Of a stretch of 64,000 bases of DNA, positions 48,301 to 64,000 are shown piece after piece. Location of the stretch: positions 1,178,001-1,242,000 of the forward strand of contig CAJQUW010009236.1 in NCBI GenBank assembly GCA_907163375.1. Direction: 5' to 3'. Below the pieces are notes generated by a model. That model was not told the DNA's origin. It made no database searches and saw only the letters and a list, made by a program, of their open reading frames with translations. A program made the position numbers and the translations under genes. Numbering within the stretch: position 1 is the first letter of the stretch; every line of letters starts with the position of its first letter. This stretch comes from Prostheceraeus crozeri (Eukaryota; Platyhelminthes; Polycladida; Euryleptidae).

Positions 48301-49689
48301 GAAGTGAGCTTACATTCTATATCAGATGAAAACATGATATGGAATTGCCTCCTCTCCTTCAATTTGCATGACGTAATTTATTTATTTATTTTCTACTCAT
48401 TTATGGTGACAACAAACACGAAAAAGATATCTACTAAACGCTCATACATTGTATAGCATCATTTAATCGTTTCTATATTTCATGATAGGGTGTTGCAGAC
48501 TTTTACTTTTGTCTTCATCATCATCATCAGTCTCGTGCATGTACCTCGCTTCGCTGTAAATCATCGACAATGTAAATATGTAATTATGCATCATATCTGC
48601 AATTCTCCCATCACGTCTGTAGTCATTTATTTGCATTTCTGGGTATTTTCTCCTGAAAACAAGACACATGAATTTTGAATTTTGACTATTCGAATTGATC
48701 ATTATAGGCCTACATACATGCCATATGAAACGTGACTTTATTATAAAATTTATTAATTGCACTAGTAATTTAGTTTTTTGAATATTTAGCATTTTTCTCG
48801 AATCAAACTTAGATTTTTCATAACTTATTGTGTTCAGTGGAGACCAAAATAATCTGCATAAGGCCCACCTTTGACCTTACTTGCATCGGCATTAGTCATA
48901 TTACTTATAGTATACTAAGTCGTTATTGCTCATTTGTAGAGGATGTAGACGAGATGAGATGTATTTTAATATTACATGTATAGGTATGTTACTTCGATTG
49001 CTCATCTATTTCACTCAGGCTGCTTTGACATCACTGATGAAGTTCGTGGGGGAAGACAATAAGACATCACGCAAAGCTATCCCATACGTTTTTTGTCAAG
49101 ATTCCGGTGACTAAATTATTTTTCTAAGATTGTGCTTGATCTAGCGGGATACTTAGAATTTAGATTGAATAGATTATTTTCTATTCAGATAGTGAAGTGC
49201 AAAAATCTGGGAACATCGCATTTGCATAATCAATAATCGGTCATATAAATACATTGATAACAATGCGCAATAATTCCTGATTAATTGATGCAAACTTATG
49301 TTTATTTCAGGACTGATGAATAAAAACGATAAATACCTACACGCCTACAGCTATGTTCGACAAAATATGATTGATAAAGACCAAAAGAACCAAAACTGGG
49401 AAATATTTATACTTCTTAATGCATGTACATGATGCACTTCCAGCACTTCTATGATGACAGATTTGGAGAACAATCTTGTAAGTAGATTATGAATACTTTT
49501 CATTCCTTGTCTGCGATCTTTTATGTGTTCTGATTTATTATGATGTTTATCGCAGAGTATCGCATTAGATATTAGGGTAGTTATAATTTGAATCTGAATA
49601 AACTGTAGAAGTGTGCTCTCAGTTTTAACTGAAATTAACAGACCTTTAATAAAAAAAGCAAGCTGGATTAACTGTAAATTTTCTATCAC
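45301..49689. other. Non-coding stretch
   Basis: No recognised gene. Short frames (46 kb, 47.3 kb, 48.5 kb, 49.4-49.7 kb) have AT-driven composition and no domain. A CAT trinucleotide run lies at 48515-48535. Confidence 0.5.
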
Positions 49690-49903
49690 TGAATCTCAAA
49701 ATATTCCGATTCGGCACGATTCGGAATGGCGCGAAAATCGAATCTCGCCCGCCACTGCTGGAAGGCCATGTTTATGATCTATTTAAATCTATTTATTTTA
49801 GATATTCGAATGTGTAATATACACAGGAGTCATGATCTGTATTTAACGATGAGATTATAAAGAGCAGAAAGAAATATAGTTTAAGGAAACAAATACGCAA
49901 TAG

Positions 49904-49988
49904 TATACACTAAAAGTCAAAAGACTTGTCACCCTTGCGCATTAGTTAACATTGTATGTGCGACAAGTTTTTTGGCTTTTAGTGTATA
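49904..49988. mobile_element. 85-base hairpin MITE
   Basis: TATACACTAAAAGTCAAAAG at the left pairs with CTTTTAGTGTATA at the right over about 30 bp with a few mismatches, leaving a loop of roughly 25 bases. TA-rich flanks are consistent with a Tc1/mariner-type target. The size and near-perfect stem resemble very short MITEs; such transcripts can enter small-RNA pathways, but nothing here shows expression. Confidence 0.6.
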
Positions 49989-50462
49989 TAAAAATAAATA
50001 AAGAACAAATAGAGCTACCAGGAAGATGAAAGCTCGTAACATGATATTTTTCAATACAAGGCTCAGGCTATAATCTTGAAATAGACATGGATTCAAAGAT
50101 GCGTAAAGCAGACGTATTCCTGAACATGTACAGAAAAGTTGGGTGAAGCAGTACTAGAATCAGTACTACATACTTGTAAATGTCGTGTCATGACACCAGA
50201 AATCATCCATTATGACTTTCTTTTCGTGTGCGCGAATCTGTATAAAACAGCAATATGTCTGGCATCGATATATTCTGGGCCTCGCTGCATCTCATAGAGA
50301 ATCACGGCAGAATGAAAATTACATTTACAGCACAAATGCACGAGTACATATCATGTATCGCAGAAGAGCGGACGGAATGGACACGTGACACGTGATTATA
50401 AAGCATGACATAGCACGCAGTATGTCGGTGGCCTGAATAAGACAATAGAAATTAAAGTCAAA

Positions 50463-50729
50463 TTAGAGAAGAGATAAATTAAAAACAAATTCCTTCTGTA
50501 CACACAAGGACGGACGGCGAAAGTGTATGGCGACGGCCTCAGCAGTCGAGAGTTCAAACTTCCCACGGTAGTATTTGAGAGCTGTGAACTTATACTCTCT
50601 TCGAGGACAGGCAAGGAGGTGACGGGTAATGGCCGATGATGGAGCGGTCCTGCTGCTTCGATTTTCTCTCAACCATTTCGGGACATGCTCTGGCGTTGAC
50701 GAGGTAATTGTCAATTTAATATCTATCAC
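50463..50729 (-). pseudogene. Possible C-terminal tail of a GIY-YIG retroelement
   Basis: The minus-strand frame reads EHVPKWLRENRSSRTAPSSA, ITRHLLACPR and FELSTAEAVAIHFRRPSLCV followed by QKEF. The order (H-x-P-x-W-L, SSAIxxHLL, then an xAEAVxIxxxxPSLCVQKE end) resembles the tail after the GIY-YIG core in some Penelope-type elements, where the acidic residue in AEAV is the conserved Glu. The YIG core itself was not found upstream. This is a resemblance recognised by eye, not a firm call. Confidence 0.4.
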
Positions 50730-51753
50730 CCAAACACACCCAGATCAAAGTGTTGACACACCCAGATACGGAAAGCATGAAAAGTGAGCATTTAAAAAGC
50801 TGTCAGAGACCATACGGGATCGAATGGACCGTCAACCAAATGAGCTTGGAGAGACTGAAGTGGGCGATGCAACAGTGTCACTGACGTGCTCACTGACGAT
50901 ATTGAATAAGTAATTGAAAGAGAAATTTCGAAAAGCATTCGAATATTCAATTGCGATTGTCAAAACAGTCAAAAATTGCTTAATTGCTATTGAAGCGTCT
51001 AGCAAATACAAAAATGACTCGGGATCCTGTGTGCAAAATCCCGGGATTTGAGGATTTGCAGAAGTACACGGGATTCTGGGATTGCAATTCTTAATTTACA
51101 TGGTCAACAACGCCACGCGTGACTAAATCATTCGAAACTCAAACCGTCACATGAACTTTGAAATGACCCGCTTGCTCTCCAAACCTCAATCACATTGAAA
51201 TTTCTGTAGTTTTTTCTGAAGAGCGGTGTGAGGCAGTCAATTATTCGTGAAGATTGTCTTTCTCTTTGACGTTTTGCTACGATAATTGTGGGAGAGATGA
51301 TCAAGTAGCAATCAGCCGCCTGATCGAAAGCGCATCTACAACGCCACTGAACAACCGGAAAAGCTTCATTTCAGCCTATATTTTCATTTACATGCCAAAT
51401 TCGTACCTGTAAGTGACATAAATTCATAAAAATGAGAGCCTTATTCATTAAAATGCCCTTTTATGATCATCATCTCTACAATAGTCTTAAAATAAAAGTC
51501 TGTAAATAGTCTTTCCTGTACAAATGTCAGATTTTGCATGTGTTTTAAAAAGGATAATATGCACACAGTCATAAAATATGGGACATGCTGAGGTCATTTC
51601 TTAAGAAGACGTAAGTATTGATGGTAATCACATAAAATACAATAGACAACTACTGTTTTAAGTTAATTTAATTTTCAGTACACAACTCAAAGTGCAACAA
51701 AACCTGAAATTCTGAAGTCGTCATTTTGCACGAAGATTTCGCTTCGTTTGATA
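50730..51753. other. Non-coding stretch with possible transposon words
   Basis: Near 51016-51080 are repeated GGGATT/AATCCC words including AAATCCCGGGATTT, the kind of pattern seen near hAT element ends. No matching partner end was found. Confidence 0.35.
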
Positions 51754-52451
51754 CTACACAATCTTACACCATTGGACACTGTAAATATGTCTCAACACAA
51801 GGTAGGACTCTTTCGGAAGCAGATCTTTAGCCACTTTTTCAACCATCCCTTCTTTAAATGCATCAACAAATGCCGAATTGTATCGCTTTATATCATTCAA
51901 CGACCAACTCATACGGATCAACTTGTCTCCATAACTCGTACCAGATGGAGCTCCCAGAAGACGGTAAGCAGTGGCATGCAGTTTGATAGTGCGTGATATC
52001 CGATCATTCATTGCGTCCTGCCAGGTTTGAATGAAAAACTTTCGGTAGTATTCATCCTCGTGCTCAATTCCCCAGTTCATAAAGATGTAGCCATCACAAA
52101 CACTCCTCTTGGCTTCAGGCATCTCTTAAATTCTTCAAAGTAATTGCTGTCATTGTCGAAATAATGTGCAGCAGTCGCCACTGTGATCAAATCCACACTT
52201 TCCAATGAACAAATTTTAGACAGCATTTCACCTCTTCCGATCACATATGCGATATTAAGGTAAGCACTCATCTCCTTGGCGAGCTCGATTTGAGCACCAG
52301 AAATATCCACTGCAATTAGACCCTCACAATACTCAGCCAATCTGACAGTGAATTGACCAGTGAATTGACATCCAACATCAACGATCAAAGGAATCTTGGT
52401 TTCTCCACGTGGCCACTCAGGATGCTGCTCATGATAATAATTCAATATAAT
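51754..52451 (-). CDS. Class I SAM-dependent methyltransferase, last exon(s), frameshifted
   Basis: A putative host gene for a small-molecule-type methyltransferase using S-adenosylmethionine. The first frame (52451-52077) reads IPLIVDVGCQFTGQFTVRLA (motif I), GLIAVDISGAQIELA (acidic residue binding the ribose), ESVDLITVATAAHYFD and FKRCLKPRGVF (motif III and after). The second frame (about 52110-51754) gives YIFMNWGIEHEDEYYRKFF, the C-terminal part with WQDAMNDRISRTIKL and WSLNDIKRYNSAFVDAF, to TAG at 51754. A one-base shift near 52095-52110 separates them. Motif I should read close to DVGCGTGQF; here GCQFTGQFT comes from a local CAATTCACTG duplication. An AG acceptor at 52453-52452 fits an exon start. 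N-terminal exons were not found. It is either a pseudogene or a gene with assembly errors. Confidence 0.65.
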
Positions 52452-53314
52452 CTATCTACATGTACGTCGCAGCTTACTCATAATTCTGCAGATAGTCCTT
52501 TGAACATTGGTAGTCGAACTCCGCATTTTTTTGTCACCCCAATATTTGCATGCTATATTTTCCGTTCTTGTGATGTTGGTGGGGAGCTGATGATTGAAAC
52601 ACTGATTAGTATGCCACACGTCGTTCTCTTATTAAAGGAGTGCTGAACCACACTACACGTTTTACTGCAGCTGTAGTCACAATCTCCATGCTTGATGTCA
52701 ATCAAAAACAATTCTTTAACTTAAAAGTGCAGAAGAATTTACTTGAAATTAAAAACCTACTGCTGCCTTTTGAAATTGGAGGCCCACGAGGCCTCTCGCG
52801 TGCCACTACTTCTAGCCGCGATCTTAACTTGGATGCATTGTCCATCAGTGTTCTAAGGTGCCGCCTTCAGTAGCGAAGATTGGATTGAGTAGGAGCCTAC
52901 GTAATCATTGTAAATATATAGTAAAGTGTGTGTTTGCTTACAGCTCAACCACTTGCAATGCCCCACTGATTGTTATCTGAGTCAACACTTTGATCTGGGG
53001 TGTGCAGAGCAGACACGAAGACAAATAAACATGGAAGGCGTGAAGATGATCTCGTCAGCTACAGAGGATGTAAGCAACTTTTCAACAATCAAAGGCAACA
53101 GATAATTATGAAATAAATTTGGAACATCACAACTTCTCTTGAAGTTCAGCAACTTCGACGAGCAATACATCAAAAGAATTAGAGAGAACCAGGGGCGTAC
53201 ACATTATTCATATATTATTTGATGAGCAGGGAATTATCAAATATAATATCGCAGTTAATATAATTAAGTTCAACATAACATTTTTCTAACTTTCAACAAA
53301 CTGATTTTGTTTCA
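52452..53314. other. Non-coding; upstream exons of the methyltransferase sought but not found
   Basis: Minus-strand translation of this stretch shows no YRPxYP-type N-terminal block that normally precedes motif I in this family. No other gene recognised. Confidence 0.4.
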
Positions 53315-53659
53315 TTGTTGGAACACTTGAAACTAATGAAATCATTTGCCCTGAAGATGGAAGCTGTGGACATCCAAAGCGCTGGCTTTGCTATAATAAA
53401 ATGGTTTGCAAGAATTGCATTTAAGTTCTCCCACAAGGAAGCAAAATCAGTTTATCGAAAATTAGAAAAATGCTATGTTAACCTTAATTATATTGACTGT
53501 GATATTTTATTTAATAATTCCTGTTTATCGAACAATTTGCTGCCAAATTTCACGAACTTTATATATATTATTATATCACTATTATATGTCTTATATGCAT
53601 TATTCATCTTATATAATAAGATGCAGACCAATTCTCAATTGATCATCTCTTGTTATTGA
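53315..53659 (+). pseudogene. Unidentified ORF, weakly like a Penelope-element N-terminus
   Basis: The 114-codon frame reads FAIIKWFARIAFKFSHKEAK, SVYRKLEKCYVNLNYIDCDI and LFNNSCLSNNLLPNFTNF, then a hydrophobic AT-rich run. The Lys/Leu-rich helix followed by FNxxCLxxxLLPxFTN resembles the segment preceding the reverse transcriptase in Penelope-like elements (an FLxxC...xxPxF pattern). No reverse transcriptase follows. The hydrophobic end is probably non-coding AT-rich sequence. It may instead be a chance frame. Confidence 0.25.
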
Positions 53660-55789
53660 CAAGCTTGCAGAAAGCAGTAGGCGTTTGGGCTTCGTCGTAT
53701 CACCTCATTCGTGACTTTCGACCGATACTTCAATTTTTTAGTTAATGAAGTGTTATGAATTATGACCAAAACATTTTCACTTTGATACAAACTGTGTTCA
53801 TTTGCTAATTGAGCATTGATAACTAATAGCCACGAAAGTGGACGGGAAATAAACACGTATTGATACAGAGGCTTGTATGTATGACCTCAAGAATCCATTA
53901 TAATTGTAAAATTCTAACCCTTGATACCCGAGTCAAGCGGTAATGCTTATTTTAGATTGTTTCTGAATTAAATCTCGCCCCCCTTCGGTGTGCTCCTGGA
54001 GAGAACCCTTTCACCTTCTGTCTGATTCATCCTCATGCTCACATATTTTCATTTTTTGAATTTGCAGTTTCTGAAAGAAACGATTCTCAGTTTGACCTCT
54101 GTCCACCCTAAGCAACAACGGATACGAATATATGATAGCGCATTGAAAAACTAAGAAAATGGGATCTCGAATGTTGTATGGCTCATTAATGCAAAATGAG
54201 ATTAAACGACAGAAGAATCGATTGAAGTTTGACATAATTAAGTAGTCCGCTTAGTATTATCAACTCTGTGATACTGCCACACAGATATTTTTTATGCAAA
54301 TACTGTAAAAATCAAACAATCTTTTTATCAGGTGAACTATTTGCTACAATGACAATTTCAGAAACTGTACTGTTTGAACTTGCTTTCATAGTGGAAGAAA
54401 ATTGAAAAAATGTTGCGAAGATTTACTCGAGTGCGTGATAAATAATTCTTCCTTGCCTTCATGTTCCATTATGACCGTATTGAAGCTACTAAACAGTCCC
54501 AGAGAAAATTCTCGAGCACATTAAAACAAGGGAATACCAAATTCTCATCGAACCAATTACCACAAATCTCGATAAATAAACTCAGTGCTGTTGTTGTTGC
54601 AATGATGGCTGGGTTAATTGACACGATGAATCACCAGTGTAATGGAGTCATTAAAAAGGGAAGTAGCACGCAAAAGTAAGTTTATCCATGTGTTGTCTTC
54701 GTTCAATTATCGATGGCTTCGATGCATAGTTGAGCTGCTTGATACAGACATTATTTGAAATAGTTTTCATGTTGATGACTGAATGTTGTTCAAAGAGTCT
54801 GCAGTATTTGAGAAGTGATTTAATAGATGAGATGAAATTCATTCCTACATCACGCATTCGCATAATATCATTTGTTTTCCATTTTCTTATGAAAAAGTAT
54901 GCCTGATAAGCATCTATCACAATCGGGTTGCGATCAGTGTCATTCTAAGATGCAAGATAATTGAAGTCAAAGTCACTTTCTTTTCTTTGCAATGTTGATG
55001 GAAGAGAAGTTTAGACATGGTAAAATTTAGCTGCAGATTTCATTCTCTTTCCTCATTACATTTCAGTGAACTCTTCATGCGGTGCACTCCGGATTGGCAA
55101 TAATCGCGGTTGGACGGCTGTCCCGAGTAACCAACTTATGTTTTCGGAATCTCTGAATCAGCAAATAAGAATTTCGCAAACATCAAACAGGTTTTTTAAA
55201 AAAACAAAACATTGTGGTGCATGTATGGGACGTATCTGCATTGTTGTAGTACTTGAATATGGGAAGTGTCAAAATTAACTTTCGAATCAATCTCACTTAA
55301 CGAAGACTTTAAATGCTTGGCTGTCTGACAAGATTGTCTGGATAATGTAGACCAAATTGGAACATGATTCTGGACAACCACATAAAATAGAAATTTATTC
55401 ATTAGCAAATGATTCATTGTAATTCAAATTTGAGCCAACCAATTAATTGTTAATTGCAATTATTTGCCACGAATTACTTGTGTGTGGAGCAATTTTTGTT
55501 TGAATGAATTACTGGTTGATGCCCTGTTTTTCTTTGTTTAAAGTCACTCTGGCTTAGTTAGCGGTCTCGACCATATGTTTTCTCACAGTGATAGATAAAA
55601 AGAGGTTGCTTAAAGTAATTGTGTCCTTCTGTGTTTGTGTCTTCCTTCGCTCCATTGACTGTCTCGGTGTGGCTTTTGTTCGTCTTCGTGTGTTCAGTGG
55701 TTGGCTGGTTTTCGTTTTCACGTGAGCAAGTATTTTGATTGAATTATAGTTCGTGTGTATACATCGTAACGTACAAGCTATCACGGCCA
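53660..55789. other. Non-coding stretch
   Basis: No recognised gene. The 200 bp before 55790 may be the 5' untranslated region of the LTR-retrotransposon remnant; no LTR or primer-binding site was identified. Confidence 0.4.
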
Positions 55790-56640
55790 TGAAGATTCCA
55801 TTCAAATTGTTCAGTCGGTTTGATGAAGCAGGTGATGTGGACAGATGGCTCGAGAGGCTGAAGAGTTACGCAAACTGCAGGGTGTGAAGGAAGATTTGGC
55901 TTCTATCACATCGTTGTTTCTCGACGTTGCTGCATATAAGTTCTACGAATAACTGAGTGCGACATGACCGCTGATGATGCATTATTGGAAAAGGCATTAA
56001 GAAATGTGTTCAACATTAATCCTTTCGTCGCGTTTGAGCAGCTGTGTAGTCGGACTTGGCATGAGGGTACTACTGTTGAGGTGTACATGGCACAGCAGCT
56101 AAGGATGCAGTGCCAGGTTGGAACTTTGGATGAGGCAAGAGAAGCTACCGACAGCTACATGTACATCGACGACATCATCGTGGGCAGAGACGTCGTCTCG
56201 GCAGAGATGGTAAAGCGCACATTGAACGATTCGGTTTGCGAGCAAAGCAGGTTGAAGCACTGACTAGTTCGCAGGTCCTTGGTCTGTAAATGTTTGATTC
56301 TTCGTCGGGTTTTTCAATGGAGAAGAGATAGCGAGGTATCCGTGGTGTCTGAGGGAGAGGATTTGACGCGATCTGACTACTTGTCCGTCTGCAGCAAGCT
56401 TGTACGTCGTTATCCTGTGTGTGGCTGGTTGTGTGTTTATTGCAGTTGCGCAAAATGTCTGTGCGAAGGGTCTGCATGGAGAGACAAGGCCGGTGTCAGC
56501 GACACACAATAAATTGCTGATACTGATTGCTTATACTGACGCCAAGTACTAGTCCCGAGGAGCAGAAAGATCAACTTTCCATTGAACGTAATGCAATTTC
56601 AAGCCTGGATTCTGACGGATTAAATCATTGACACCACATT
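55790..56640 (+). pseudogene. LTR-retrotransposon remnant: gag fused to reverse transcriptase by deletion
   Basis: From ATG at 55790 the frame reads MKIPFKLFSRFDEAGDVDRW and LERLKSYANC, a gag N-terminus. After a frameshift, 55964-56263 gives the end of the gag core (ALRNVFNINPFVAFEQLCSR, VEVYMAQQLRMQ) and passes in the same frame into SYMYIDDIIVGRDVVSAEMV, the YxDD catalytic block of a reverse transcriptase. About 2 kb of gag, protease and early polymerase have therefore been deleted. Further frames contain LTRSDYLSVCSKLVRRYPVC with GWL, a block that follows the polymerase in some Gypsy-type elements. No LTRs were recognised. This is an inactive relic; family assignment beyond LTR type is uncertain. 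Confidence 0.65.
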
Positions 56641-56870
56641 GAATGTACAGTCAGTGGATTTAGATCGTGAGAGGTCAAGCGATGTGAATGCTATTTCCAT
56701 TTGATGAATTTATTGAGTCAAAGATAGGTAATGATCACTTGGCAGTTGTTCAGTCTTCAATGTGATAACGACAGCTCGTCACAACGACGTGCGTTCCCTA
56801 ATACAACTTTCCTTACGCATTGCGTGCGCTTGGCCAATCACGCAAGCAAAAGGGAGACTGATATTTCCAC

Positions 56871-62781
<5,911 letters not shown>

Positions 62782-64000
62782 GCCTTGACGGGTTTTTTTA
62801 TCGCTCCATTGCTAGAGGAATCCCTCCTCAAGTGTCGTCCACCTCAGGAACCAATTGCTGGGTACCACTCCGTTACTCTCTTGGTCCATCCTTCGTCTGT
62901 CTTGCGCATTATATGACCATGTCCATATGAGCCAATGTCCATTTACTTTTCAAGATGGCTAATGTGATGTCTTTCGACTTCGTCTGATCTCTGATCCACT
63001 CGTTCGTTTTGCGATCGCTGTTGTCGCTGATGGCTGTTACTGTTGTTGTCCATGTGGCTGCGCCGAGCACCATTGTTGGTACGTAGAGGATGCACTGGTT
63101 GGAGGCTTTAGTCTTCAGTCTTTGTGGCATGGACCGATTTCTAATTCGGTTGCCGAACTTTGCGAAAGCTCCCCAACCAGCCTTCATTTCTGTTGTTAAT
63201 TTCGGAAGTATTATTTCTGCTTGTATTCACTATCTGGCCGTGGCACCTGCGGTGCAGAACTTTTTTGCAGTTTCACATTTCCGATGGTGATGGCTCCCTG
63301 TCATGTTTGCTAGTTAAACTTAAAGATTGCCTTCGTTTTCATAGGATGTGTCCTCAGACCGGCTTCTGTACTTTTGTTACGAAGGTGGTCAATGAGCTCT
63401 TGTAGTTCATCAGGTGTGCGTGCCATTAATACAAGATCATCCACAAAGCGTTGGTTGGTGAGGAACTTTCCATCGATGTTAATTCCTTTGCATTCAAGAT
63501 TCATTCTCCGGTAAATTGCATCTTCGAGGCAGACATTGAACGAGTTTGGAGATACATTGTCTCCGTGTCTCATTCATCTGTTTAGATGCATGTTGTTGCT
63601 GTTTTCATGTAATCAATTTACTGATGTCGCATTCTGGAGGATGTGAGGATGTCAACGTATGGGTTCTCCCCCTTTGATTTTGAGTGCATCAAAGAGAGGG
63701 GCGAACTCGACTGAGTCGACAGCCTTTTCGTAGTCGATGAATGCCATACAGAGCGGGATGCTGAATTCTCTGCACTTTTCGATAAGTTGGGTGATAGCAT
63801 GCAAGTGGTCGATGGTGTGAGTGTTTAAGATGGTGCGTTAAAAAAAATTTGCAAAAAACCGGCAAGAGACTGATGGGCCTGTAGTTTCTCAAGTCAGCTT
63901 TGTCACCTGTTTTGTGGTGGAGAATGATGATGGCGTTTTTCCATGAGTCAGGTGTCTGGTTGTCAGCGATGCACCTGTTTGTTAAGTGTGTGAGAATCTC
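62782..64000 (-). pseudogene. RTE-like LINE polymerase, copy B, runs off the right edge
   Basis: Minus-strand translation from the window edge gives WKNAIIILHHKTGDKADLRN, YRPISLLPVFCKFF, then after a small deletion HAITQLIEKCREFSIPLCMA and FIDYEKAVDSVE (first catalytic Asp). Next come GDNVSPNSFNVCLEDAIYRR, GINIDGKFLTNQRFVDDLVL (paired catalytic Asp, with Ala changed to Val) and ELIDHLRNKSTEAGLRTHPM. Frames below 63310 give the HGQIVN region, WGAFAKFGNRIRNRSMPQRL, GAATWTTT and SDRKTNEWIRDQTKSKDI. This is the full C-terminal half of an RTE-type LINE with several frameshifts and a deletion of about 90 bp near 63850. The 3' end near 62782 matches copy A at 6938. The endonuclease, if present, lies beyond the window. 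Confidence 0.85.

Noticed and set aside
51748..51996. Plus-strand 82-codon open frame
   Set aside because: It lies opposite the methyltransferase exon, which has clear motifs on the minus strand.
55906..56509. Minus-strand frames over the LTR-retrotransposon remnant
   Set aside because: They are shadows of the gag and reverse transcriptase frames on the plus strand.

Overview
The window is animal genomic DNA: AT-rich, intron-sized non-coding stretches, almost no host coding sequence, and many decayed mobile elements typical of invertebrates (Penelope-like, RTE-like and CR1/L2-like retrotransposons, mariner, Tc1, hAT, MITEs and fold-back elements). The repeated word TAGGCCTA and the mix of element types suggest a marine invertebrate, perhaps an echinoderm or other non-vertebrate deuterostome. 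That is an inference; nothing here fixes the species. No bacterial operons, CRISPR arrays or rRNA were seen.

Layout, 1-29.6 kb. A short Penelope-like remnant with a GIY-YIG endonuclease tail lies between two 368-bp inverted arms and a 12-bp direct repeat (3.1-4.3 kb). A LINE reverse-transcriptase remnant follows (5.6-6.4 kb), then an RTE-like tail (6.9-7.5 kb), a tRNA-like SINE head (11.0 kb) and a truncated fold-back element (12.0-12.5 kb). From 13.6 to 20.8 kb is a nested block: outer and inner terminal inverted repeats enclose a nearly intact Penelope-like retrotransposon with one in-frame stop, an unidentified exon-like ORF and a MITE. A degenerate hAT element with a perfect 8-bp target duplication occupies 23.7-25.6 kb. 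A LINE split by an 857-bp MITE lies at 27.3-29.6 kb.

Layout, 31-64 kb. An antisense LINE (31.1-32.7 kb) abuts a complete mariner transposon with an intact 352-residue transposase and perfect terminal repeats (32.7-34.1 kb). Next are a small MITE-like unit (35.5-36.0 kb), the complete 715-bp fold-back element (36.8-37.6 kb) and a dead Tc1-like element (38.2-39.9 kb). A 1127-bp sequence is tandemly repeated about 2.4 times with no difference seen in the stretches compared (41.8-44.9 kb), and runs into another RTE fragment (to 45.3 kb). The only likely host gene is part of a class I SAM-dependent methyltransferase on the minus strand (51.75-52.45 kb), with a frameshift and a disturbed motif I. 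An LTR-retrotransposon remnant (55.8-56.6 kb), a 1.07-kb CT dinucleotide tract (56.9-57.9 kb) and an RTE-like element running off the right edge (62.8-64.0 kb) complete the window.

The elements do not form a pathway. The window reads as a gene-poor graveyard of selfish DNA in which several insertions can be ordered in time. The mariner is the only element that looks coding-competent.
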